DNA of 64,000 nt from Nodularia sp. NIES-3585 (GCF_002218065.1 NZ_BDUB01000001.1:1992711-2056710), one strand, 5' to 3'; shown: positions 24,801 to 33,560, counted from the stretch's first letter. Notes: a model not told the origin generated them from the letters alone. Program-made: numbers and translations.

Positions 24801-25169
24801 ATGGATTGCATTCATTTAACTGATATTCGCTGCTATGGCTACACTGGGTATCTACCAGAAGAACAGGTATTAGGACAATGGTTTGAAGTGGATGTGAAAT
24901 TATGGTTAGATATCTCCACAGCTGCCAAGACTGACGCAATTGAAGATACTCTGGATTATCGCAGCGTCATTAGCTCGATACAACATTTAGTTAAAACAGC
25001 TAAATTTGCTTTGTTGGAAAGGTTAGTGGGTGCGATCGCTGATTCTATCCTGCAACAGTGCGATCGCGTCACACAAGTCCAAGTTATTGTCAGTAAGCCC
25101 GCCGCACCTATTCCAGATTTTGGCGGCAGAATTAGTATCGAACTGACTAAGCTCAAGTCTAACCTCTGA
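24801..25169 (+). CDS. folB: Dihydroneopterin aldolase
   Basis: A 122-residue folate-pathway enzyme that converts dihydroneopterin to 6-hydroxymethyl-dihydropterin and glycolaldehyde. Typical features: IHLTDIRCYGYTGYLPEEQVLGQ (with the catalytic Tyr and Glu), DTLDYRSVISSIQHLV, LLERLVGAIADSILQQ, and VSKPAAPIPDFGG with the catalytic Lys. It stands alone, divergent from menD. Confidence 0.93.
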   Translation: MDCIHLTDIRCYGYTGYLPEEQVLGQWFEVDVKLWLDISTAAKTDAIEDTLDYRSVISSIQHLVKTAKFALLERLVGAIADSILQQCDRVTQVQVIVSKPAAPIPDFGGRISIELTKLKSNL

Positions 25170-25222
25170 AGTTTTGCTGTGTTTTTTATTACTCACAAAC
25201 CATCTAAGTAGAAAAACAATTT

Positions 25223-25247
25223 TGCGTTAGGATATCATCCTAACGCA
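25223..25247. terminator. Perfect 11-bp-stem hairpin between convergent genes
   Basis: tgcgttaggat and atcctaacgca pair perfectly around a 3-nt atc. It lies between the convergent ends of folB and the patatin gene, so it probably acts as a bidirectional terminator or 3' stabiliser. T-rich or A-rich flanks are only partial (gaaaaacaattt on the left). Confidence 0.6.
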
Positions 25248-25275
25248 CCTGCAATTGTTGCTATAAAATGGTCAA

Positions 25276-26469
25276 CTAAATAACTATTTGTTTGTTAGAC
25301 TGTAAAAACTTTTGCAAGTCAGCTTGTACTTTTGGTTGTTGAATATAAACTTCTGCCGCCTCAATTAAATTATTTAAATTCTCTTCACTTACATCATCAA
25401 TATCATCACTTAAGCGTTTTCCTGTCAACTCCCTATCAAGCTTAAATTGCAATCGTAAAACCCGCTCTTCAATGATTTTATTAGTGATGTACTCATGAAC
25501 AATTGAAGAAGCATCCAACAATACACTGATTATTGGCTGCGCCCATTGTATAAGACCCCAGCCTTGGGCTTTCTCAAATGGTATGATTCGCGTCATATCA
25601 CCAGTACCGATGGAGAGGACGCTAATATCTTCAATTTTATGCCCTAATCTTAGAGCTTCAGCAACTGCACAACTAGAAGGGTTATTAGCCGCCATACCAC
25701 CATCAATTGCAGAGTAAATAGTTTTAATTGAATAGCTAGAGGTATGATCAGGAATATCTTCCCAAGGAGAATCTATCAAAGCTCGTCTTTTTGTACCTTC
25801 ATAGTTTTTGACAGTACGAGTTTGACCTTTTCCTGTACCACTGGTTATTCTAATTTGTGTATTGTTATATATATTATTAATTGAAGATGCCTGTTCACAT
25901 AATGTTATGGTATCCCCAGTTGCACATTTGGCTGTGCCATTGATTCTTTTCTCTAGTTTATGTGCGGGAAAAAAGGTTGGAGCAGAAGCAGAACAAAGAC
26001 AGGCTTCCCATAAAGGCACATTGCCATAAGCAGCATTTTCATGCCAGCTTTTAAATACTATTGGCTCTCTGCCAATGGTATCGTAAGCAACGATTAATAG
26101 TAACGGCTCTATAATATCTAATAGTTTTGTATTTCCTAGAGTTTCTTTGAGGACTGTAGTCAAACCATCATCTGAAAATTTGGGAGCAGATAAACCATAC
26201 TTCAATAGTAAAGGAATTCGTTTTAATGAAAAGCGGCTTTTGTAGGGAAATATAACAGCGCCTTTTTGTTTATATATTTCAATAATTTCTTCACTAGTCA
26301 GCCCTGCCGCTATCCCAGCTGCTAAAATTGACCCTGTGGAAGTTCCGGCAATTAAGTCAAAGTACTTATTTAAGGGTTGACCAATTTCTTTCTGAATTGC
26401 CGCTAACATCTTTGCAGCAACTATTCCACGAATACCTCCACCATCTAAACTTAAAATCCGAAAGGGCAT
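25276..26469 (-). CDS. Patatin-like phospholipase with an inserted segment
   Basis: A 397-residue lipid acyl hydrolase. Oxyanion loop DGGGIRG is at residues 9-15, the nucleophile Ser44 in GTSTG, and the dyad Asp256 in IDGG. The catalytic set is complete, so it should be active. Between them, roughly residues 175-248, is an extra segment with ITSGTGKGQTRTVKNYEGT and DIPDHTSSYSI. This pattern recalls beta-rich modules of phage tail or fibre proteins rather than patatin. Similar inserts may occur in related cyanobacterial patatins. The gene is monocistronic. Confidence 0.9.
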   Translation of the reverse strand: MPFRILSLDGGGIRGIVAAKMLAAIQKEIGQPLNKYFDLIAGTSTGSILAAGIAAGLTSEEIIEIYKQKGAVIFPYKSRFSLKRIPLLLKYGLSAPKFSDDGLTTVLKETLGNTKLLDIIEPLLLIVAYDTIGREPIVFKSWHENAAYGNVPLWEACLCSASAPTFFPAHKLEKRINGTAKCATGDTITLCEQASSINNIYNNTQIRITSGTGKGQTRTVKNYEGTKRRALIDSPWEDIPDHTSSYSIKTIYSAIDGGMAANNPSSCAVAEALRLGHKIEDISVLSIGTGDMTRIIPFEKAQGWGLIQWAQPIISVLLDASSIVHEYITNKIIEERVLRLQFKLDRELTGKRLSDDIDDVSEENLNNLIEAAEVYIQQPKVQADLQKFLQSNKQIVI

Positions 26470-27016
26470 ATCTAACTAAACTCCTGGTAATATTATTTTT
26501 AAGTAATAATTTTAATATTTAGCATTATCAAGCTCAAAACTGACACAGTAAATTTACTATTATTTTTTTTCATAATACAATATACAATTATAAATATACA
26601 CCATTTTCTAGCCTGCTGAGATGCTTAAGTAAAGACAATTGATTAATTGCTTCTACAACTTAAATGCAAATCGCTATATATATTTACAAGAATTAATAAA
26701 TAAATCAGATAATTATCTCTTATCAGTTTCAATTCATTGGGAATATAGTTTAAGAGGATGTTTTAAAAGTCCCTCATGGTGTATCAAATATTTTTAGATC
26801 CCCCTAAATCCCCCTTTTAAAGGGGGACTTTGACTCTAGTTCCCCCCTTGCTAAGGGGGGTTAGGGGGGATCTGTAAGTACCTAAAATCACAACCTAAAA
26901 CTTTTCAAACAACCTCTAAGTATTAAGCTTTATTTAACGATTCATCTAATTATGGTTAACGATTGTTGCGGTGTTTTGGAAATGCCGGGATTTTGAAACT
27001 TTAAATTTTTACCAAT
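26470..27016. other. 547-bp gap containing a MITE-like repeat
   Basis: Divergent region between the patatin and the acetyltransferase genes. The left 280 bp are A/T-rich with no recognised signal; the right half is mostly the inverted-repeat element at 26752-26919. Confidence 0.5.
26752..26919. mobile_element. ~168-bp MITE-like element with imperfect inverted ends
   Basis: Left end taagaggatgttttaaaagt and right end acttttcaaacaacctctaa are inverted repeats with three mismatches. Inside are G/C runs that fold on themselves (cccccttttaaaggggg, and ccccccttgctaagggggg). There is no coding capacity. The ends (gaggttgtttgaaaagt type) are reminiscent of non-autonomous elements frequent in Nostoc genomes. 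Target duplication is not clear beyond the terminal bases. Confidence 0.65.
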
Positions 27017-27574
27017 ATGGAAAAAACAGAAAAACAAAAAATGTTATCAGGTGAGTTATATTTGGCAGACGATTTGGAATTGGTTTCAGGAAGAAACAGA
27101 GCTAGTCGTCTCTTACGAATGTACAACACCACAACAGAAGTACAGGAGGCACAACGGAAACAAATTCTGCAAGAACTATTCGGTAAATTAGGAAATAAAG
27201 TCACCATTGTGCCACCCTTTTATTGTGACTATGGCACTAATATTGATGCTGGCGATGGATTATACATGAATTTTGGGTGTGTAATTTTAGACTGTAATTT
27301 AGTCACATTTGGTGAAAATGTTTTGTGCGCTCCTTACGTGCAGATTTATGCGGCTTATCATCCCACAGAGCCAGAAATTCGTCTTTCTGGCAGAGAACTT
27401 GCCGCGCCCGTGAATATTGGCAATAATGTTTGGATTGGTGGCAGTGCAATTATTTGTCCAGGAGTGACAATTGGCGACAACACGACTATTGGTGCTGGTA
27501 GCGTAGTTGTCAAAGATATACCGACAAATGTGGTTGCGGCTGGCAATCCTTGCCGGATAATTCGGCATTTATGA
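27017..27574 (+). CDS. Sugar O-acetyltransferase (maltose/galactoside type)
   Basis: A 185-residue left-handed beta-helix (hexapeptide) acetyltransferase. The N-terminal helical domain includes MLSGELYLADDLELVSGRNR, which matches the maltose acetyltransferase (Mac) domain, followed by hexapeptide turns. The C-terminal IGNNVWIGGSAIICPGVTIG, AGSVVVKDIPTNVVAAGNPC and PCRIIRHL are diagnostic for the Maa/LacA family. The catalytic His is in YHPTEPEIR. The natural substrate is uncertain. It is a stand-alone gene. Confidence 0.92.
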   Translation: MEKTEKQKMLSGELYLADDLELVSGRNRASRLLRMYNTTTEVQEAQRKQILQELFGKLGNKVTIVPPFYCDYGTNIDAGDGLYMNFGCVILDCNLVTFGENVLCAPYVQIYAAYHPTEPEIRLSGRELAAPVNIGNNVWIGGSAIICPGVTIGDNTTIGAGSVVVKDIPTNVVAAGNPCRIIRHL

Positions 27575-27586
27575 AGTGGCTAAGTT

Positions 27587-27967
27587 TTAAAATTTATAAC
27601 CTCTAGCCAGCCAATAATGCCAATCTGCGATCGCTTCTTCAGTGCCAGTATCAGTATTAATTGCTACTAACTCTGATAGCTTGGCAGTAAAAACGTCTTC
27701 ATCGTTGCCATGAGGATAAACCACTTCCACATACATATCTTTTAAACACTCATCGTCTGCTGCCATTCCCAGCACCTCAACTTTTTTCTCCTCAACTGCG
27801 GATGTTTTTGGTGATTTTTTCGTTACTTTAGCGATAAATGGCACATTCAGGTTGTCATCAAGGTAGTAGTACCAACCCATAGCCCTGTCTTCTTTATCTT
27901 CAGCATCGACAATTATCTCTGTTTTAATGCGATGCTCTCTTTTTTCGTCGCGTTCAACACTAGGCAT
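27587..27967 (-). CDS. CcbP-like calcium-binding protein
   Basis: A 126-residue acidic protein starting MPSVERDEKREHRIKTEIIV. The arrangement AMGWYYYLDDNLNVPFIAKV, then VEVLGMAADDECLKDMYVEV and the C-terminal EEAIADWHYWLARGYKF matches, from memory, the cyanobacterial calcium-binding protein CcbP. CcbP is degraded by HetR in Anabaena so that free Ca2+ rises in developing heterocysts. Many acidic residues that could bind Ca2+ are visible (DAEDKEDRAM, DDEC, GNDEDVF). It is convergent with the acetyltransferase. It may be a CcbP paralogue rather than CcbP itself. Confidence 0.68.
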   Translation of the reverse strand: MPSVERDEKREHRIKTEIIVDAEDKEDRAMGWYYYLDDNLNVPFIAKVTKKSPKTSAVEEKKVEVLGMAADDECLKDMYVEVVYPHGNDEDVFTAKLSELVAINTDTGTEEAIADWHYWLARGYKF

Positions 27968-28026
27968 AAGATAAAAGCTTATGTATGATGCACCTTGCTA
28001 TGGTATAGCGCTTTGGCGATAGCGTG

Positions 28027-28665
28027 TCAATTTGCTTTTTGCTGTTTTAACCAATCACGGAAGGAGCGAATCATAGATATTTCGCCAATTTGTAGACTTT
28101 CTTGCAAAAAATGGGGAATTTCAGTTGTTAAAGGCAGATTGGCAAAAGTCGGCGAAACATCACAAGGGACATAGACAGCATCTCGCAGCTGGTAAATCTG
28201 CATTACAGGTTCGTCATAACGCCAAACCTCTGGTACACCCAAAGCCAGATATATCTGAAGTCGGTCAACAGAAGCGCTGGTGTAGTCTACCTCAATTACC
28301 AAGTCAGGTGGTGGATCTTGGCTTAAATCAAGATTTTGCTTATGTCGCATCACAGGTTCATTCTGGATGTAAAAACTCGAATCTGGTTCCACACCCCGGC
28401 TTAAATCTTGGCGCTTACAAGTCACAGAACCAGTACTTTTCAGGTTCAGGTTGAGTTCCTCAGCTAAATTATCAATCAGCTTTTCTATCAGTCTTTTATT
28501 ATGCTCATGGGGCATTAAAGGAGTCATAATTTCCAGTGTTCCGTGGTCATAAGCCAGTCGCGTTGCCCGATTATCCCCCATTTCTGCGAGGATAGTTTCA
28601 AAGGTCTGCCAACTGATATTTGACAGTATGGCGCTTTGGGAATGAGTGGGTGCAGTCATCACCAT
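28027..28665 (-). CDS. Uma2-family (DUF820) endonuclease-like protein
   Basis: A 212-residue protein of the restriction-endonuclease-like fold. Seen: ATRLAYDHGTLEIMTPLMPH, GVEPDSSFYIQNE with the conserved EPD, and PPDLVIEVDYTSASVDR with the D-(x)n-E-x-D active-site pattern. Uma2 proteins are extremely numerous in cyanobacteria and their role is unknown. ATG 28665 (MVMTAPTHS) is preferred; an upstream ATG at 28752 would add a basic leader of about 29 residues. Confidence 0.85.
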   Translation of the reverse strand: MVMTAPTHSQSAILSNISWQTFETILAEMGDNRATRLAYDHGTLEIMTPLMPHEHNKRLIEKLIDNLAEELNLNLKSTGSVTCKRQDLSRGVEPDSSFYIQNEPVMRHKQNLDLSQDPPPDLVIEVDYTSASVDRLQIYLALGVPEVWRYDEPVMQIYQLRDAVYVPCDVSPTFANLPLTTEIPHFLQESLQIGEISMIRSFRDWLKQQKAN

Positions 28666-28752
28666 AGGACTTATTCTCCGCTTTTCTACCAAGATATCAA
28701 AGGAGTGAGCAGGCGATCGCGTCTTGGTTAACCTACTCTTAGTGAATATCAT

Positions 28753-29250
28753 TACATATCACTCCTGACGACGTTAGAATGCAAGTATGATCTAGTCTAG
28801 ATACTAAAACACCTAAAATACAATATATTCTAGTAGTATGAATATTAAGTAGTCATGCAAAATAAATTGCACATCTAATTTACCTGTGTTCCTTATCCAG
28901 CAAAGGATACATGATTTTCAAATAGGCAATTAATTTTGCACAGGTACTTAGAATCTAATAGTCTAGATTAAAATACAATATATTCTAGTATGGATGCTAG
29001 AATATATTATGTTATAGTAGATATAGTAAAAATACATTATTGTTCGTTGCGCCTGCAAAATTTTTGTAGGTGAGCCTTGCTATGCGTATATTTTATGGTA
29101 TGATGAATCAAATCCCTTCAAACGTTATACGCTAGAAGGGCTTAATATTGTTTATTCCCATTATTCTTGAGTACCAGTCAAGGTTTTGGGTCTGTTTGCA
29201 ATTACTTTACAATTAATTTAAAGCAGTCATATGGACTGTACGATTTTAGC
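28753..29250. other. ~500-bp gap with duplicated A/T-rich motif
   Basis: A 22-bp sequence (core aaaatacaatatattctagt) occurs at 28814-28835 and again at 28969-28990. Copy 2 is also the left arm of a hairpin. No protein-coding frame is credible. Confidence 0.55.
28977..29008. promoter_or_regulatory. 12-bp inverted repeat, possible operator
   Basis: aatatattctag and ctagaatatatt are perfect reverse complements separated by 8 nt. Another copy of the left half occurs at about 28822-28833. The arrangement suggests binding sites for a dimeric regulator, or a structured RNA leader. No regulator is identified. Confidence 0.4.
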
Positions 29251-29478
29251 ATGAAAATCAACCATAAGCCCAGTCCTGATCCAAATAGTTCAGGTGTGTC
29301 GGTTAATTTCCGGTTGTCAGAAACTTTGATAGCTGCTTTGGTTAGCTCATTTGTGTCATTTGGGGCTGGCGTTGCAATTGCTAATAATCAAAGCCAAAAC
29401 GTCAATCAGAACTGTACAGTGGAACAACCAAGTACCACATCAGTATCACCTAATATGCCACTAACTCCCAAAGACTAA
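29251..29478 (+). CDS. Small single-helix membrane protein, unknown
   Basis: A 75-residue protein from ATG 29251 (MKINHKPSPDPNSSG). One hydrophobic helix (LIAALVSSFVSFGAGVAIA, about residues 28-46) is followed by an Asn/Thr/Ser/Pro-rich tail with one Cys. A longer reading from 29167 adds 28 residues without any recognisable feature. No family is recognised. It may be a short cell-envelope protein; coding status is moderately supported. Confidence 0.45.
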   Translation: MKINHKPSPDPNSSGVSVNFRLSETLIAALVSSFVSFGAGVAIANNQSQNVNQNCTVEQPSTTSVSPNMPLTPKD

Positions 29479-29682
29479 AACAAATTACCCTCAAGCTAAA
29501 AAGCCTGGGGGTAAACAAAGCCTGCTTATCCAGGCTAAAACCCATAGCTACTAATTTTGTATTTAAATATAAAAGACTCCAAACACGTCTATAAAACTCA
29601 AAAAACTCAAACTTCCTCTCTGCGCCTCTGCGTCTCTGCGTGAGAATCTTATCTTAAAATATCTTTCCTCATCCTTTAAAAC

Positions 29683-30621
29683 ATGAGTATTATCGTCTTC
29701 GGCAGCATCAATATAGACCTAGTAGCAACCACATCCAGATTACCAATTGCAGGAGAAACAATATTAGGAGAAGACTTTTTTAAAATACCAGGAGGCAAAG
29801 GAGCAAATCAAGCCGTAGCATTAGCGAGATTAGAAATTCCTACTCACATGGTGGGACGTGTCGGCGCAGATAATTTTGGTGCAGAACTTGTCCAAAACTT
29901 ACAAATTACAGGCGTACAGACGGATAATATCTTCATTGATGAAACCGTGAGTTCTGGAGTTGCCATAATCACCGTAGATGATGCAGGTGAAAATCAAATT
30001 GTTGTGATTCCTGGTGCAAACGGGCGAGTTAATCAAGAAGATATAGAGCGATTATCCCACTTATTACCAACAGCTAAAGCACTGCTTTTACAACTAGAAA
30101 TTCCCATTGATGCCGTAGTAGCAGCAGCCAAAGCTGCAAAAAACACAAATGTTAAAGTAATTTTAGATCCCGCACCCGCACAAACTAATTTACCGGATGA
30201 ACTATACCCATTAATCGATATTATTACACCCAATGAAATTGAAGCAGGTCAATTGGTGGGTTTTCCTGTAAATAATCAGGAATCAGCAATCAAAGCAGCT
30301 AAAGTTTTATTACAACGGGGTGTAAAATGTGCGGTTGTGAAATTAGGTGCAAAAGGTGTTGTCTGCACCATTTCTGAGGAAACATTTTGTGTCCCTGCTT
30401 TCCCGGTTGATGCTGTTGACACCGTTGCTGCTGGCGATGCTTTTAATGGTGGTTTAGCAGCCGGACTTTATCAAGGACTTTCTTTAGATAAAGCAATTAT
30501 TTGGGGTTCAGCCGCAGGTGCTTTAGCCGCCACAAAACTAGGCGCACAAACTTCTTTACCTGATAAATTAACGTTTGATTATTTCTTGGAAGAAAGGGGA
30601 TTAGGAACTGAACCCGTGTAG
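29683..30621 (+). CDS. rbsK: Ribokinase (PfkB family)
   Basis: A 312-residue sugar kinase. PfkB signature 1 is GGKGANQAVALARL (about residues 38-51), and signature 2 is VDAVDTVAAGDAFNGGLAAG with the catalytic Asp in GDAF. The start MSIIVFGSINIDLVATTSRL matches ribokinases, as does GANGRVNQED. It phosphorylates D-ribose to ribose-5-phosphate. No ribose transporter genes are next to it. Confidence 0.92.
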   Translation: MSIIVFGSINIDLVATTSRLPIAGETILGEDFFKIPGGKGANQAVALARLEIPTHMVGRVGADNFGAELVQNLQITGVQTDNIFIDETVSSGVAIITVDDAGENQIVVIPGANGRVNQEDIERLSHLLPTAKALLLQLEIPIDAVVAAAKAAKNTNVKVILDPAPAQTNLPDELYPLIDIITPNEIEAGQLVGFPVNNQESAIKAAKVLLQRGVKCAVVKLGAKGVVCTISEETFCVPAFPVDAVDTVAAGDAFNGGLAAGLYQGLSLDKAIIWGSAAGALAATKLGAQTSLPDKLTFDYFLEERGLGTEPV

Positions 30622-30822
30622 ACACATATCTTGCACCAGGCGACTGGAAGTCACGGCTACACAGGCGAAACCCGCCTACGCGGGTTGAAAACCTTAATTT
30701 TCTGTTAGTCCGCGCAGGCGGACTTCCCTCTGGGAAGCCGCTACGCGTCTTGTTTGTATAGCCGCGTTCGCGTAGCGTGCCGGAGGCATCTTTCTAATCG
30801 CCAGGGCTAGGTGCAAGATGTG
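30622..30822. repeat. ~200-bp palindromic repeat element after rbsK
   Basis: Outer arms acacatatcttgcacc (30622-30637) and ggtgcaagatgtg (30810-30822) are inverted, apart from a 2-nt insertion. Inside are smaller stems: aacccgcctacgcgggtt, agtccgcgcaggcggact, and a cgcgttcgcgtagcg stretch. It has no coding capacity. Similar G/C-rich palindromic elements are scattered in Nostocales genomes. It begins one base after the rbsK stop and may serve as its terminator. Confidence 0.65.
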
Positions 30823-30866
30823 AGTAGAGACGTTCCATGGAATCGTATCTACATTCTTTGTTACCA

Positions 30867-31298
30867 CTACTTTCCAATATCTTCATTCCATAATTCAGGA
30901 TTTGTTTCAATAAATTCACTCATCATTTGTTCGCATTCGTCAAGGTTGAGATCAATTACTTCCACGCCGTGGGACACCATAAATTCTTTAGCACCTGGGA
31001 AAGTTCTCGATTCTCCGGCGATGACTTTTTTAATGCCAAATTGCACCACTGCGCCAGCACACAAATAGCACGGCATTAAGGTTGAATAAAGTGTGGTACC
31101 TCTATAGCTACCGACTCTACCAGCATTGCGGAGACAATCTATTTCGGCGTGGGTAACAGGATCATCATCTTGCACACGTTTATTGTGTCCTCTCCCGATA
31201 ATCTTGCCATCCTTAACGAGGATAGAACCGATGGGAATTCCACCTTCTTTTCTACCTTGTTTTGCTTGTGCGATCGCAGCTTCCATAAAATTATCCAT
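30867..31298 (-). CDS. Cytosine deaminase, yeast Fcy1 type
   Basis: A 143-residue zinc deaminase of the CDA/dCMP superfamily. The zinc site is His50 and Glu52 in HAEID, with Cys77 and Cys80 in PCYLC. The overall pattern (EGGIPIGSILVKDG, RGHNKRVQ, TLYSTLMPCYLCAGAVVQFG, and the C-terminal NPELWNEDIGK) resembles yeast cytosine deaminase closely, more than TadA or guanine deaminase. It would convert cytosine to uracil for pyrimidine salvage. It lies 4 bp from the SH3 gene downstream on the same strand. Confidence 0.82.
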   Translation of the reverse strand: MDNFMEAAIAQAKQGRKEGGIPIGSILVKDGKIIGRGHNKRVQDDDPVTHAEIDCLRNAGRVGSYRGTTLYSTLMPCYLCAGAVVQFGIKKVIAGESRTFPGAKEFMVSHGVEVIDLNLDECEQMMSEFIETNPELWNEDIGK

Positions 31299-31301
31299 TT
31301 T

Positions 31302-31766
31302 TTATTCCACCCGTTGAGTATTACCTATTCTTACCCAACCTTCTTGTCCACCTTGGATGCGAATTTTTTGCCATCTTTTATCTTGACTTTCTTCTAGTAC
31401 AATCAGTTCTTCATTCACACCAACTCCACCAACACGTTCAGCATCCAAGCTTGGTTCAGCTCGCACACTCAAGCCTTGAGGCCAAGTAACACGTCCTTGG
31501 TAAGCCCCCGGTGGTAATGTGTCGGTGGGAGTAGGCGTAGGTGTAGGCGTTGGCGTTGGCGTAGGTGTAGGTGTGGCTGTCGTGTTTACCTCCGTCGCTG
31601 GAGGAGCTTGCTCTTGCAACAACGGACTATCATTTGCAAAAAGAGGTTTAGGTGGGGGTATAAAACTCCGATTCATAAAATATAGTGCAACTGCAACGCC
31701 GCTACCCGCTAAAATGGCGATCGCTAAGATCACGCCTAGTATAAACTTTAGTAAATTAGAAAACAT
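31302..31766 (-). CDS. Membrane-anchored SH3-domain protein with Thr-Pro linker
   Basis: A 154-residue protein. An N-terminal membrane helix (FILGVILAIAILAGSGVAVA) is followed by a low-complexity Thr-Pro dipeptide run (about ten TP units), then a bacterial SH3 domain: LSVRAEPSLDAERVGGVGVN, with WQKIRIQGGQEGWVRIGN. Bacterial SH3 domains often bind peptidoglycan. The start MFSNLLKF at 31766 is preferred over an upstream ATG or alternative at 31796. The coding repeat tgtaggcgttggcg may vary in length between strains. Confidence 0.8.
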   Translation of the reverse strand: MFSNLLKFILGVILAIAILAGSGVAVALYFMNRSFIPPPKPLFANDSPLLQEQAPPATEVNTTATPTPTPTPTPTPTPTPTDTLPPGAYQGRVTWPQGLSVRAEPSLDAERVGGVGVNEELIVLEESQDKRWQKIRIQGGQEGWVRIGNTQRVE

Positions 31767-31874
31767 CTTTAAAACCTCATCACCATCAATAGTCAATAGT
31801 AGTTCATGATTAAATACTGACTATTGACATATAAATGATTAATTACTTAATTATTGCATCTGTGGTTGAATGCG

Positions 31875-33389
31875 TTAGCGTAACTTATTAAAAGTATCAC
31901 TCAAAGGAGTGTGTTTTGAGGCTAAACGCGCTCTCCCAGATGCAGCCCATTCTTGTAGTTGTTGAATTTGCTCCACAGCCGTCCGCGCTAAGGGTATGAT
32001 CTGGCTGGCAGCTTCGAGAATATCTTCATTAGTAAAATCGCGGTTTTGACTAAATCCAATATGCATTGCTTCAATCAAGGTTTGCTCAATCTCAGCCCCA
32101 GAAAAATCGGGCGTTTCATAAGCTAATCTATCAATATCATAACTTTTCAGGTTATGGGGGCGAAGTCGGGATAAATGAACGTTAAAAATTGCTTTTCTTT
32201 CGTCTTGGGTAGGCAAACCCACAAAGAAAATTTCATCAAATCGCCCTTTACGCAACATTTCTGGTGGTAGGGCTTGGATGTCATTAGCGGTGGAAACAAC
32301 AAACACTGGTGAGGTTTTTTCGGCTAACCAAGTAATAAAAGTCCCAAATACCCGGCTAGCAGTACCTGCATCACCTTTAGCACCAAGTCCCGAAAAGCCT
32401 TTGTCTATTTCATCAATCCACAAGACGCAAGGCGCGAGGGCTTCTGCTACCTGTATCATTTGGCGAGTGCGAGATTCTGATTCACCGACTAAACCACCAA
32501 ATAAGCGTCCGACATCAAGACGTAATAGGGGTAAATGCCAATGATGGGCGATCGCTTTTGCTGTTAAAGATTTACCAGTACCTTGAATACCTAATAACAT
32601 TAAACCACGGGGGTGTGGTAATCCGTACTGGCGGGCTTTATCAGTAAATGAGCCGCCCCGACGCAGTAACCAGTCTTTGAGGTTATCTAGTCCCCCTATA
32701 TCAGAAATACGCTCAGTGGCGGGGTAAAAGTCGAGGATTTGGGTTTGGCGGATAGTTTGGCGCTTTTCCTCCAGAACTAAGTCTACATCCTCTGGTTGCA
32801 GTTCTCCGTGGGATGCGATCGCTCTGGCTAAAACTCGCCGAATTCGTTCCATTGATAGCCCTTGACAAGAGCGCACCAAGTCATCGAGAATTTTGCCAGA
32901 TAGGGAGTTTTGACCAGTGCTTTGTAATAGGCGTTCCACCTCAGTTTTAATTTCTGGGGCTGCGGGTAATGGAAACTCAACCACGGTGAGAACTTCGGTT
33001 AAATCGTCGGGAATAGCGATGCGTGGCGATAGTAATACCAGATTTTTGGGTTGGGATTTGAGGAGTCTGGCTAAATTGCGGAGTTTGCGTGCGATCGCTA
33101 TATCATCTAAAAACCGATGATAATCGCGTAAAATCAAGACAGCAGGAGCAGAGGCTGGCAACTTTTCCACAAATTCCAACGCTTGCAAAGGGTTACGCTT
33201 GCCAAAACCCGTATCATTGGGGTTTCCCTGGTAGCCATCCACAAAATCCCAAGTATAGACAGGGCGATTACCTTGGTTTGCGGCTTCTTCCCGAATCGCC
33301 GTTTCTACCCGTTCCTCTTCATAAGTGGGAATATAAATCAAAGGATAGCGGGCGCGTAGCAGCAATTTAAATTCTTCACGAAAGTTCAT
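31875..33389 (-). CDS. ycf46: AAA-family ATPase Ycf46
   Basis: A 504-residue AAA+ ATPase. The N-terminal region ([20 protein letters not shown]) is distinctive for the Ycf46 family found in cyanobacteria and some plastids. The AAA module at about residues 240-430 has Walker [16 protein letters not shown], Walker [11 protein letters not shown], and sensor/arginine region [20 protein letters not shown]. Ycf46 has been linked to regulation of photosynthesis and carbon uptake in Synechocystis; that role is known from family work, not from this sequence. Confidence 0.92.
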   Translation of the reverse strand: MNFREEFKLLLRARYPLIYIPTYEEERVETAIREEAANQGNRPVYTWDFVDGYQGNPNDTGFGKRNPLQALEFVEKLPASAPAVLILRDYHRFLDDIAIARKLRNLARLLKSQPKNLVLLSPRIAIPDDLTEVLTVVEFPLPAAPEIKTEVERLLQSTGQNSLSGKILDDLVRSCQGLSMERIRRVLARAIASHGELQPEDVDLVLEEKRQTIRQTQILDFYPATERISDIGGLDNLKDWLLRRGGSFTDKARQYGLPHPRGLMLLGIQGTGKSLTAKAIAHHWHLPLLRLDVGRLFGGLVGESESRTRQMIQVAEALAPCVLWIDEIDKGFSGLGAKGDAGTASRVFGTFITWLAEKTSPVFVVSTANDIQALPPEMLRKGRFDEIFFVGLPTQDERKAIFNVHLSRLRPHNLKSYDIDRLAYETPDFSGAEIEQTLIEAMHIGFSQNRDFTNEDILEAASQIIPLARTAVEQIQQLQEWAASGRARLASKHTPLSDTFNKLR

Positions 33390-33401
33390 AAATCTAATTT
33401 A

Positions 33402-33441
33402 TAATTCGTAATTCGTAATTCGTAATTCGTAATTCGTAATT
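33402..33441. repeat. Heptamer array, five copies of taattcg
   Basis: Five perfect taattcg units and a partial one, directly upstream of ycf46. This is a typical short tandem repeat of heterocystous cyanobacteria. Confidence 0.9.
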
Positions 33442-33496
33442 AAGAATGACATATTATTGAGCTTATTGTAATAATCCTACCAATTCCGCATTGCCT

Positions 33497-33560
33497 AGTA
33501 GGGGCGGGTTTACAGATATCATTCAACATCAACGAGAATATGAATAAACCCGCCCTTACT
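33497..33560. repeat. Inverted repeat overlapping the Uma2 stop codon
   Basis: agtaggggcgggttta (33497-33512) and taaacccgcccttact (33545-33560) pair with one mismatch, enclosing 32 nt. The right arm includes the stop codon of the minus-strand Uma2 gene. It is probably a small palindromic element that also serves as a 3' hairpin. Confidence 0.65.

Noticed and set aside
33402-33441. CRISPR-like array
   Set aside because: Units are 7 bp with no spacers; a simple heptamer tandem repeat.
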